From: Tricholoma matsutake
Lineage: Eukaryota; Basidiomycota; Agaricomycetes; Agaricales; Tricholomataceae
Length of the DNA: 64,000 bases
Assembly (NCBI GenBank): GCA_026075535.2
Contig: AP026541.1
Location: 1,364,001 to 1,428,000, forward strand
Direction: 5' to 3'
Shown one piece after another: positions 1 to 10,300 of the stretch (its first letter is position 1; each line of letters opens with the position of its first letter). The notes beneath the pieces are model-generated. The model saw only the letters and a list, made by a program, of their open reading frames with translations, did no database searches and had not been told where the DNA came from. The translations under genes and the position numbers were made by a program.

Positions 1-260
1 CCTAAAAATAGAAAAGGCAGAGATAGGCAGATCAAGGCCGCTGAATGACATCATACCAAGGGGTAGATGTCAGAAAGGGTGCTCCGCCTCTAAATATAAA
101 ACTGTCCACATGCACAAACATGATAGAAAGGGAAAATTAGTAATAAAATCTGGAAGAATCATAGAAAATGCAGAATAGAAGGAAATGAAGTGAGGAAAAA
201 TATAGAATGAACATAAAAAATAGGAGAAACACACAGGGCACCCCCTAGTCCCCTTCCACA
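1..260 (-). repeat. Gypsy2-family LTR, truncated by window start
   Basis: The segment matches the distal part of the LTRs at 50540-50956 and 56111-56544 and of the solo LTRs at 22988-23413 and 49727-50152. It ends in a degraded version (ccccttccaca) of the family terminus. The other end lies outside the window, so it cannot be told whether this is a solo LTR or part of a full element. Confidence 0.85.
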
Positions 261-401
261 TACTGCTTATGGTCAGCAACAACCCCTTGTGATAGATCAT
301 AGGTCACCCTACCTGCATTGCTTAACGCCTTGGTTTTGGCATTACATGGCCCTTGGTTCATCTCATGAATAGTGTGGTATTCAGTGGTGGCGTTGACTTA
401 C

Positions 402-504
402 CAAGTGTAGACTCTATCAACTTCTTGTTGGCCTCATCTTGCTGTAACTGGTTGTGCACCCTTGTAGCAGCTGCTTGCTTTGCTTTGTTGGTCTTGTCTG
501 ACAT
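402..504 (-). CDS. Possible first exon of an unknown gene (MSDKTNKAKQ...)
   Basis: An ATG at 504 opens 34 codons of hydrophilic, Lys/Gln-rich sequence ending at a good donor (G^GTAAGTC, minus strand, intron from 401). A possible acceptor (aatgcag) lies near 312, but the following sequence runs into the LTR at 260, so the gene would be interrupted. I do not recognise the family. It could equally be transposon-associated sequence; this is weak. Confidence 0.22.
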
Positions 505-901
505 TATGTGTGATTAGAAACTGATGCAAAGGACAATAGAACTTCAAGTGAATGATGGGTAGTTGGAAATGGTAGATATGTTTAAAGGAAAGACTTTCAA
601 GAAAGAGGGAATATGTTATGTTGTGGGAAAGGAAGGGAAATTTTTTCTGTGAGTGTGTGTTTGTTCAATGTTCAACTTTGCATAAGCTGACATTGCCCCA
701 GTTGCTTATGATAGCCAGTATTTCTAAATATCAAGTTTGATCAACTTAGCAATATTGTTTTGATCTCAGACCCCAACCATGGCCTCAAGAACCCAGTCAT
801 ACATATGTTCTGCTTGCTTATCAGGTGGTTTCACTCAGACTGGCTTGCAATCACACTTATGACAAAGTACTGATCTACATTGTACTGCTCTGTATGAGCA
901 G

Positions 902-2272
902 ATGATGGATCTGTCGCTTGACAAGTCCGAGGACCAAAGTGAGGATGACGACACACTCAGTGGACCTCAGCCTTTTGCAGGCAACATGTTTGAAGGACCA
1001 GAAGACTATCTTGGTGACAATTTTGGTCAGGCAAATGGTGAGGAGGAAGAGGAGGAAGAGTGTGTAGACCTTGAGGCTGACTGAGAGCCTGAGTGTCCTG
1101 GTGCACACAGAGCATCAGTAGCCACTTCGGGTGACTTTGACCAAGGGCACGCTGAGGAGCATGCTGGTCATGAACTAATGCCTAATGGGCCTCAGCGCCA
1201 GGTGGAGAGTCACATCACTGAGAATTCCTCTGTTGTTTGCTATTCCAACAAGTATCCCCACTGCCAAGCTGGAGTGGCTGTTAAGCAAAAGCAGCCAAGT
1301 GATGTGAAGTATCACGCAGACCTGGACAGCTCTTCAAATCTGTGGGCTCCATTTTCTCCCCAATTGGACTGAGAAATTGCAAAATGGGCAAAGCTACATA
1401 GGGCAGGATCAACAGCATTTTCAGATTTACTTGCTATTGAAGGAGTAAGTGACATCTATAGGATTATTTATGTACACTCATCATGATTTTTTCACAGGTT
1501 CATGATGCACTCAACCTTTCTTACAAGAATTTGAACAAGCTCAACAAAATTATTGATCAAAAGCTTCCTGGCCACCCCATGTTCCAACGCTGTGAAGATA
1601 TCATTGCCAACAAAGCCTTTGAACTGTTCTCACATGATATTATAGAATGCATTAAGGCTCTGTGGGGAGATGTTGATTTTGCTCCATATCTTGTGGTGGA
1701 ACCAGAGCATCATTATGCTGACACTGATCAAACAATATGGCTTTACTTTGACATGCACACAGGAAAGTGGTGGTGGTCAACTCAGGTATGTTAATAAACA
1801 ATCAGTATCTCAATAAATTATAATCAGAATACCAGAAAGAGCTTGAGACCCATCTTCTGACAAAACTCAACTCACCGTATTCCATGGGAAATCAGCCTAT
1901 CCTGTGTACATGACCATTGGCAATCTTCCCAAACACATTTGATGCAAGTCATTGAGGCAGGGCCACATTCTCTGGTTTTCACAGCTTGGGCGGACACCTT
2001 CTAAATATCCCGCATACGTCGAATGGTTCACACCTTTCCCAAATTCACCCAATCCAAACCACTTACTGTACAAAATTTCCAAACTTTGTGTGCATGGTGA
2101 ACAGCAAGCAAGCATTGTCCCAGTTCAGTTGATTCATCAGAGCGTACATCTTTTTCTAAAATTTGGACCAATTGCACCACATGAATGGAAGTCCAACAAT
2201 GTTCTTGATCTATGTCACACCTTTTTCACCAATCCATTTTCTGATCATTTTCCTTACTCCAACTTGTACTGA
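902..2272 (+). pseudogene. Plavaka (CACTA-like) transposase, internally deleted and decayed
   Basis: The N-terminal part shows an acidic region followed by blocks typical of Agaricomycete Plavaka/KDZ-type transposases: EIAKWAKL..GSTAFSDLLAIEGV, ALNLSYKN..LNKIIDQKLPG, HYADTDQTIWLYFDMHTGKWWW, and SDKTQLTVFHGKSAYPVYMTIGNLP. Two introns are visible (1445-1497 and 1786-1835), both GT...AG and about 50 nt. At about 1945 the reading jumps to what looks like the extreme C-terminus of the same protein (AYVEWFTPF...SIVPVQLIHQSVHL...NVLDLCHTFFTNPFSDH). The central catalytic part is therefore missing. In-frame stops at 1082 and 1370 (the latter at a conserved Trp position) and a frame change across the deletion show it is dead. 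Family assignment rests on remembered family blocks, not a search. Confidence 0.8.
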
Positions 2273-2924
2273 ATAGTATCATGAATACTTATGACCATCT
2301 TATCTTGTGAAATATCTGGATAATTACATTACACTCTTTGCTTTGTTAATGACATTTGCTACAATTACCTGGGAGTTAGTTAGATTTTGTGTTCATACCT
2401 CCTATTACCTACTTTCCTTGGCTGTTAGTGACATTTCTAGTATGGCAGCAGAAGTTAGTGCTAAATTTGAAATTGAGGTTTTTCCTGATGATTGATGATA
2501 AATCAACCAGATCATCAATCTGGAGGCAGCAAGTGATGGTTGGGATTCCAAATCCTCACCATCCTCCTTGTTCTCCAGGGCCTGGGCACCATAAGGATCT
2601 GATGGCATAAATATTGACTCTTCAGGTTGAGGGTTTAGTCTTGGGTAGGGCAGTGTAAGAGGATTTTGGGTGAGTAAAACCATAATGCTAATACTGTTGC
2701 AACTGAGCCATGCACATGATGTTTGCACCACTTAGACCATTTTGTTTGGTGGTGTGAATGCTGACATCTTGGATGCAGTACATTCATCACATATTTCAGA
2801 TGGTGAGACACTGAAGAGCTTGATTGCTACTTTCTGAGAGCAACACTCAGCAGATTGAAGGACCTGTTTGAGAGCTGAGGTTGACTGTTAGTGGATCCTG
2901 TTTCTTGACTCAGTACACCATAAG
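2273..2924. other. Gene-free stretch
   Basis: No convincing coding sequence, TIR or known repeat was seen. The open frames on both strands here are short and of atypical composition. It lies between the Plavaka remnant and the first recognisable Gypsy1 sequence. Confidence 0.5.
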
Positions 2925-3518
2925 CTTCATGAAATATTGAGGTCCTTGGTACCAAGTCATTGACATTGTACTCTTGGAGCCAGGGCTTGAGTACAATCAT
3001 GGTGCATCATATCATCACATGCTTTTGCTGATGCTGCTTCTGCTTCAGCCTGTACCTTTTTGCATCTTAGATATGAAGTCTTCTACCAATTGTACCTTGA
3101 TCTCCCTTTGGGGCTCTACTCCCATGTGGGGATGATACCCATGATTAGCAAAGCAGAGTGACATTCAAGTAGCTGAATGGAATTTATTATTGTGGGAAAT
3201 TTTGGCAATTGCCAGCCATTCAGGCCAATCAGTTTGTTGATAGTTAACAAACATGCATAGGTACTGCTCCAACTCCTAATCCATTCTCTCTGTCTGTCCA
3301 TCTGTCTGTGGGTGATATGCCATAGATAGTTTGGTTTGAGTACCCAATATGTTGTTTAGTTCTCACATAAATGTGGATTGTGGTCCATGATCAGAGATCA
3401 CTGTATCAGGTAAGCCATGTAATCTCCATACTTGATTTAGGTAAAGGCATGCCAAGCCCAATGATAAAGTTTCCATAGTGGTAGGAATGATATGGACCTC
3501 TTTTGTAAAGCAATCACA
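2925..3518 (-). pseudogene. Gypsy1 integrase fragment
   Basis: Minus-strand sequence equivalent to the integrase C-terminal half of Gypsy1 (compare 27930-28480). Blocks such as [17 protein letters not shown] and the HGLPDTVISDHGPQ region are recognisable through stops and frameshifts. It is interrupted at 3519-3520 by a TIR element and resumes at 6309. Confidence 0.75.
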
Positions 3519-3539
3519 TACATCAGCAAACCATGGGAA

Positions 3540-3735
3540 ATGTCATAGCACCATAGTGAGCTATAGATGACATAGTGAGCTATAGAGCATAGCATTGTAG
3601 ACACCACAGTTACTGTAGCCTATAGAACCTAGAGACACTATAGATGACATAGAAAGCTATAGAACACCATAGCATTGTATACACCATAGCCTGTAGAATC
3701 TATAGACACTACAGCAACCTCTAGACTCTATAGGA
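3540..3735. repeat. Subterminal CTATAGA/ACATAG repeat cluster (left end)
   Basis: Dense short direct and inverted copies of ctatag and catag motifs occur just inside the left TIR. An equivalent cluster sits inside the right TIR (6060-6290), and another starts the partial copy at 18748. Subterminal motif clusters are typical transposase-binding regions of DNA transposons; this role is inferred. Confidence 0.6.
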
Positions 3736-4130
3736 AGGGTATTGCATAATAAATTATAATGCTTCACATTTGCATGAGCCTTGGGTATGTACAACACAAG
3801 AATTAAAAAATGTCATTAAACTAATTAACAGGGAAGCACCAAACTAAATAATGAATAGAAACCAAAAAAACATCCCTTGCATTTTTTGTGAAGGAGGGGC
3901 CAGCCATCCCCTGGCCCTCATTTTTGCATCCCTGTGGTCTGCTTGGCCTGTGACGTTGTTCACTGCCCCCATTGTCCCTGTCATTCCCATGGTGGTAGTG
4001 GTTCTTGTCATTACCATCGGCTCCTACAGTGGTGGCTGTGGCAGCCATGGTCTTCCTCATCCCATCTGCATTCTCATTGTTCCTGGCCTCCCCATCATGA
4101 TCGTGTTGTTCCTTGTCCCATCGCACCACC

Positions 4131-5010
4131 CACCCTACCAGCAGGGGCTCACAGCGGTGGTGGTAGATGATGGGGCATGGGTCATTGTGTTCTTGTAACA
4201 TAAGTAAAACCTACAATCAATGAAGATCTAAGTTAGTTAAAAGAAAAAAGTAAGAAATGAACATATGAAAAACTTGCCTGGGGCCCAAATGATGATAGAT
4301 GTCATTTGGGTCTGTTTCGTGAGTGATGCAGCCCCTCCCCCCTCCCCATTGCTGTCGTTTGTCCCACCCACAGTCCGTTTGTCCTGATGGCCATCCCCTC
4401 CCCTCATCGTCGCTCCTTGCTTCCACCCTGCAAGCAGTTGCTTGCCACGGCGGTTTGTCTGTCATTCCTATGGTTGATGGTGTTGTCCCCATTATCCCTT
4501 GTGTTGTCTATGTTGTTCCCATCATTCCTGGCGTCCCCATGGTGGTCGTCTTCTTCGTTGTTGTGGCCATTGTCATCTCCTTGAATTTGTCATTGCTGGT
4601 AGGTACTTAGTTGAAGGAACATATCAAAAACTTACCTGAGGCCAAAATGACGCATAGATGCACATTGTTTGGGCCTGTGCCACATCCTCATCTCATCCCT
4701 GTGTTCATCTCCCTGCTATCCCCCTTGCTGTACCCCACTGTCCCTGTCATCATGGTTGTGGTAGCTATCGTCATCTTGTCAATGCCCATCATCATTGTCG
4801 TCTGTAGCACCCAGGGTCCACCCTGCAAGCAGTTGCTCGCAGCAGTGGGGGTGGGTACTGCGTCAAGGTTGGTCTGCTGTTTGGCATTGTCATGTTGTTG
4901 GTAACATAGTTAAATCCTAAAGAAATGAACACAGAAGTTGAAACAAAAGATCAAGAAACAAACATCAAAAAACTTACCTGAGCCCAAACATCGATAGACG
5001 ATGTTTGGGC
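4131..5010 (-). repeat. Hairpin/intron-like module array 1
   Basis: Two hairpin types alternate. H1 (ideal arms CTGCGAGC and GCTCGCAG, variable) occurs at about 4131-4160, 4424-4453 and 4818-4848. H2 (arms like GCCCAAACATCG and CGATGTTTGGGC) occurs at 4284-4310, 4640-4675 and 4982-5010. On the minus strand each H2 is followed directly by a donor-like CAG^GTAAGT or CAG^GCAAGT. For two of them an intron-like stretch ends in a T-rich acceptor: 4977-4917 (61 nt) and 4277-4211 (67 nt). No long conserved reading frame links the segments. Confidence 0.6.
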
Positions 5011-5776
5011 CCATTTATAGGCATTGTTGGCAGCCTCGGATTGCCATGGTATCAGATGGCAAGTGTTGTTGTTGTAAATAGAAGGTGTACTAAGAAAGAA
5101 ACTTGAAAAAGAAGCAAAAAACACTTTGAAACAGCTAAACAAACCATCACAAGTCAGTTCAAACTCTGCTGAAAGTTGAACAAAACAAACAATTGCAAAA
5201 TGTTTGTTGCTCTTGACTTCATCATTGACACTGCACCACTGCCACCTCTCCCTTCAACCCCACCTCCATCAATTGCTGTCAATGCCATGTTCCATCAACA
5301 CAAACCAACAACAAGATATTGCCATGTAGCATTTCAGGACATCAACAAACATTGACATGTAAATTAAGTATTCTCGTTGTTCTTTTCTTCTTTTTCAGGT
5401 GTTCACTATTTTTTTTGGTTATTTTAAGTTTTTCTACTACTTTCTACAGCAATGATGCACACCCAACCCCTCCTCCCTGTCCAAATGGGATGCAAGGCGT
5501 CGTTTGAGGTTCAGAGACCCAAGGGAAGTAACAGGAAGCCCGGGTAATGGGTGCATGCCAGGTAAGCTCACAAAACACTGCAACACCACCTGACAATTAA
5601 CCACAACTGCTCAAAATAGGAAATGCCGCCTCAATGCCAGGATGATGTAATGAGACCCACCAATGACCCAACTGCCCAAGGTTACACCACAACAACAGTG
5701 CAATGACAGGAATGGGACAAGAGGCACCAACAACAGACAAATGGGACCAGAAGGACAAGGAGGATGATAAACGACA

Positions 5777-5940
5777 ATGAACGCCAATGCAGGAGGGGAT
5801 GACAGTGACAACAATGGTGTCAACGCCAATGCAGGAGGGAATGACAACAACAACAACGGCACTGATGCCAATGCAGGAGGGGATGACAATGACAGTGCCA
5901 AGGCCAACACAGGAGGGGATGACAACAATGATGGGGGCTC
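5777..5940 (+). repeat. Minisatellite, unit with GCCAATGCAGGAGGGGATGA
   Basis: Four degenerate copies of a unit of roughly 33-45 bp, each containing GCCAAtgCAGGAGGGgATGACA, start near 5783, 5827, 5868 and 5900. They give rise to spurious repetitive open frames on both strands. It lies inside the 3521-6306 element. Confidence 0.7.
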
Positions 5941-6308
5941 CCACTACCACGAGGAAGGGGGATGATGGCCACAGAGCATTATGTAGTTTTGATTTCCTGT
6001 AATTATATAGCTTGTGAATATAGTGTCCATTTCTAGAAGTGTCTTTGAGAGAGAATATGTGCAGTATGAGACTATTGCTGACTGCCTCTGGCTACTATAG
6101 TCTACTATAGAATGTTGTTGACTACACTAGGTATAGGATGCTGCTATAGACTATTGTATACTATGGACTACAAGCTGACTATGTAGCACTACAGAGAACA
6201 TATAGGTTGCTATGGCCTCTATGGCCTCTATGGATGGCTATGGGATCTACATAGTACTACTGTGGAGCATGATAGACCCATGTAGTTGGCCCAGGATTTG
6301 CTGATGTA

Positions 6309-6715
6309 CAATGAATATAGCATCATATCCCTGTGCTTCAGGTAATCCTGTAATAAAGTCTATGGTGCTTTTGGTATGGGGTTTGGCATTGATTTCCCTG
6401 CAGGTTTTTCTGGAAATTTCTTCCCCCTCATGCACATATCACATCCATCCACATACCCCAACACAAATTTAGGAATTCTGGGCCACCAATAATTTCTTAT
6501 CACCAATTCCAATGTCTTCCATCTTCCTGGGTGTCTGCCAGTTGGTGTATTATGATGTAACCAGATGATCTCTCACTGCAAACCCTGATCTCTCAGTGCA
6601 TACACCTTACCTGGGAATAATATCAAACCTTGCTCTTCAGCCTATTCATCTCCTTTAATATTACCCTTCTTCTCTCTCTTCATAGCTTTCATGGCTTCCA
6701 CTACTATCAAAGGTC
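6309..6715 (-). pseudogene. Gypsy1 integrase fragment (zinc-binding and core start)
   Basis: Continuation of the fragment ending at 3518. On the minus strand the blocks LGRWKTLELVIRNYWWPRI, CVDGCDMCM and FITGLPEAQGYDAIFIV are recognisable. Integrity is lost through stops. The homology fades near 6715, where unrelated sequence surrounding the copia insertion begins. Confidence 0.7.
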
Positions 6716-6798
6716 AGGTACTGGACCACCTAAGGGTTTGTGATGAGATACAAGTGAATGTATATTATTTTAAGCCTTCAAATGTGGTATGTAGGCCA

Positions 6799-7103
6799 TG
6801 TTGAAATTAATCCCTGATGCATGCTGTATACATGAGGCAATACATGCAGCATACACATGTATACATGAGGCAATACATGCAGCATATGCATGTTACTGCG
6901 CTTACTGCACATACATGCGGTAAACACATTCCCGAGTCATGTGACATCCTTAATATTATGTATATAAGGAGAACCTGTACCGTAGTAGGAATACAGTGTT
7001 CTTACCTCTGCTAACCCTAGCTGTAAGTCTAACTAAACCCCAGGTAGGTTGTAAGGAACGTGTTGTCTCTTCCCCTGTGCAGCGTATATAGTCTGCTCCA
7101 ACA
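6799..7103 (+). repeat. Copia 5' LTR
   Basis: It starts TGTTGAAATT and ends CTCCAACA. Its first third holds two copies of a module ATACATGAGGCAATACATGC. A TATATAAG box lies at 6961-6968. Confidence 0.95.
6961..6968 (+). promoter_or_regulatory. TATA box of the copia 5' LTR
   Basis: TATATAAG lies 142 bp before the LTR end, followed about 30 bp downstream by a likely start region. The same box is present in the 3' LTR at 12391-12398. Function is inferred from sequence only. Confidence 0.55.
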
Positions 7104-7115
7104 GGTTATGGGCCC
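7104..7115 (+). promoter_or_regulatory. Primer binding site for a half initiator tRNA-Met
   Basis: GGTTATGGGCCC starts directly after the 5' LTR. It is complementary to the anticodon-loop and stem region (GGGCCCATAACC) of eukaryotic initiator tRNA-Met, not to its 3' end. This is the arrangement known for Drosophila copia, where a cleaved tRNA half primes reverse transcription. The next bases (TGCTGGGCACG) still resemble that tRNA. Confidence 0.75.
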
Positions 7116-7330
7116 TGCTGGGCACGTCGCGAACGCGCTTTAATTAGCTGCGAACGACGTTGACTTCATCGTCTCCAAATTATAACCTTGCGCTCTTCGT
7201 GAGCTGCACATAAAACCTAGGTTCACTAGGGTTTATCACTCTGAAGGAGTGTTTTCTCCTGAGAATGTTAAACGTGTTTTATTGAGTAAGAAGACTGATT
7301 GAGCGCTTTTACCAGCTGCCACCAAGAATC

Positions 7331-10300
7331 ATGTCTTCAACTCTTGAAAAACTCGTTCAGACTTTTGATGGATCCAATTACATTCAATGGGCTGACTCTA
7401 TGAAGGCGTGGCTCCGTTCTCAGGGCCTTTGGCAGATTACTAGCGGGGCGGAGCAAAAACCGCCCCCGGCGCCTCCTTTGACAGCGACGAACGCTACCTT
7501 GGTAGCGGACGCTAATGCCAAGCTCCAGACCTGGAGCAACAAAAATGACCAGGCTATTGGTAGCCTAGTGCTCCGCCTGGCCCCCTCCATTCGGCAGCGT
7601 GCCAACACAAAGGACACTGCTGAGGAGGTGTGGGACCTCATCCGCACCGATTATGGTGTGGACGGCCCCTCCCAAGTCTTTTCGGACTTTAGGTCCGCAA
7701 TAACAATCAAAATCCCGGCTGCGAACCCCGCACCGGAGATTGCGAGAATGGCAGACAAATTCAAGCACCTCACGGGTGCTAACGTCGCCATCCCCGAGCT
7801 AGTACAGGCGATGATTTTACTTGCTGCGATGCCGCACGAGTACGACTCATTGTCTGCAACGGTCCTTAACACGACCGCCACTAGCGCCTTGACATTTAAA
7901 CATGTCAAGGACTCCATTGTTGCTGAAGCCTCAAGGCGCACAGCAGTTGGAAAGCCCGCTGGCCAGCCTCAGGCCAACAAACTTTCCGCTGTTAAGCGCA
8001 AGGGGGGAAACCCCAAATGGCAGCCCAAAGAAGGGCAAAACAGCAATGGAGACTCGTCCCGAAAACGTGGACGACGTGGGGACAGAAAGACTAAGGAGGA
8101 GAAGCCAAAAGAGAAACATACCCACCTCGCCTCCAACGCCTTTACCACCATAAATGGTAATGGCACCATCATACCGCCGATGCCGCTCATACAGCGCATC
8201 GAGCGACGCGAACACACTCCCACAAGGGATCCTCGCCGCCGACCGCCTGCACAGGCATACACGGGCGCGGCCTCCTCTTCTCGCTCGGTTTACACCGAAT
8301 ACCAGCAAGCTCGAGACACCCTCGAGCGCATGCAACTTCCGTGCAGTGCGAAAAACCTGCGACCGCTGGAAGAGCACCTTATGGTGCGAGAAGGTAAGAG
8401 AAGGAGGATAGAGCCAGAAACCGAGGCAATGATCGAGGAGGTAGAAGACGATACCGTCTCCCTCGGATCCGAACCTCCAATAACTGACGAGGAAGTGTGG
8501 AAAGCCGTCGACGAAATGCTCGTCGATGAACCCCTTGATACAGGGGTGTATGATGACAGGTCAGTCCTTTTCCCTGCCACAAGCACTAAGATTAAAATTC
8601 CTATGAATACAGTGAACTTTTCATGTGAAATTTTACCGCTATTAAATGTATCATGGAATTATGTAGATCTTAATATATGTGCTATGTGTGCAAAGGGAGA
8701 TTGTAAGAAAGGTGCCGACTGGATCATGGATTCAGGCGCATCAAAACACTTCACTGGTGAAATGAAAGATTTCGCTTCTTACGAGCCTTTACTGAGAAAG
8801 GACTCTACCTTGGTCCAAACGGCCACTGGTACTACTCATATAGTAGGAAAAGGAGCAGTCTTCATTAGGCACCAGGTAGTATGTAATGGGAAGTCAGAGA
8901 CGCGTGAAACGCGACTATACCCCGTCTACTACATACCCGACATTAATACTCGATTGATGTCAATGGGGGTCTTTTTACAAGACGGAAGTGATGTGCATGG
9001 TTCCTCCGCATACATTTCATTCATCGAGCATGGAAACCCAATTATGCATTGTGTCCCTCTAAGGAGGAATGACACGATCTATTGGGCTCGGACTCATATA
9101 TTGAGCACCAAAAAGGTTAATGTCGCGACTATTTATGTCGCTGACTACTTGACTTGGCATAGGCGACTTGGACACCCATCCAAAGAGGCGCTAGGGAAAA
9201 TGCCTAAAAGCACCATAAAATTCCCAAGGAATTTAATTATTCCTAAAGACAAAATTATATGTCCAGGGTGTGCAGAAGGGAAAATGACCTCAAAATCTTT
9301 TCCCGAGTCAGACTCACGAGCTGACAAATCCTTTGAATTAATACATTCTGACCTAAAGGAACTCCCGGTACTATCGTACCACAAACATAAATACTTCATT
9401 GTATTTCTGGATGACAAAATGTCACATATTTGGGTCCAATGCCTTAGAAAGAAATCTGACGCTGCTGCAGCGATTAGACAATTTCAAGCGATGGCTAAGA
9501 CCCAATATGGCGCTACAATCAAGCGCTGGTGTGTCGATCCAGGGGGGGAGTTCAAGGATCGTGAGCTACAAAAACAGCTCAAGGATTTAGGCATCAAAAT
9601 AGAGATGTCTGCACCCCACGTTCATCAACAGAACGGGCGCGCAGAGCGCGCCATAAGGACAATAATGGAAAAGTCGCAAACCCTGCGATTCACCGCTTGT
9701 CTACCACAATCATGGTGGGAATTTTGCATAGAACATGCAACACATTTATACAACCGAACCCCAATAAGGCGCCTGAAATGGCTGACACCTTTTGAGGACC
9801 TGACAAAGGTCCGCCCAGATCTAAACAATCTGAAGGTCTTCGGTTGCGGTGCTTATGTCTATCTACCAAAGGAAAAATGTCCAACAACATTGTCTCCTCA
9901 ATCGGAGTTAATGACGTACCTTGGAGTAGAAGATGGCATTAAAGCATATCGTTTCATGCGACGAAACGGCGCAATATTCATTGGTGCTACGGCACTATTT
10001 GATGAAACGATGTTCCCATGCTGTCCCGGAGCTAAAACTCCTGCCAAGACAGACCTTGGTGATTTTCCACCAGAACCAGAAGATGACGACCACTCATCTG
10101 GAATGGATGGCGATGACCCTATACCGCCACAAAATCCGCCCCTTCCTCCATCATCAGAAGATGATGATGATGATTTACCAAGCGAGCAAAAGGCGCATGA
10201 CAATGCGACTAACGCTCCTCCTCCGCCGCCTCCAGTTAGCACTGAGGACTTTCGTCCAAGACGTGAAGATCAACAGGAATGGCAGCAATTGCCCCGTCGA

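Larger units (their letters stand above)
3521..6306. mobile_element. Non-autonomous DNA element, TIR CATCAGCAAA, flanked by TA
   Basis: It begins CATCAGCAAACC and ends in the inverted copy GGATTTGCTGATG, with TA on both sides (3519-3520, 6307-6308). It interrupts a Gypsy1 integrase frame that resumes exactly after it. TA flanks suggest a Tc1/mariner-like mechanism, but the TSD could be read as 2-3 bp, so superfamily is uncertain. Both ends carry subterminal arrays of CTATAG/CATAG motifs (about 3540-3735 and 6060-6290). The inside has hairpin modules (4131-5010) and a minisatellite (5777-5940). No transposase was found. Confidence 0.65.

Noticed and set aside
3850..4200. Hydrophobic Val/Ile/Pro-rich frames in module array 1 as membrane proteins
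   Set aside because: The bias comes from ATCATTGTC/GTTGTC-type simple sequence; the frames are not conserved between arrays, whereas the hairpins are.
5777..6002. Open frames with repetitive Asn/Gly/Asp or Met/Thr proteins
   Set aside because: They are translations of a minisatellite in overlapping frames inside a transposon; no start context, no conserved domain.
7931..8377. Minus-strand frames of 97-148 codons within the copia gag region
   Set aside because: They are antisense to a single long frame with clear retroelement domains; no motif or promoter.
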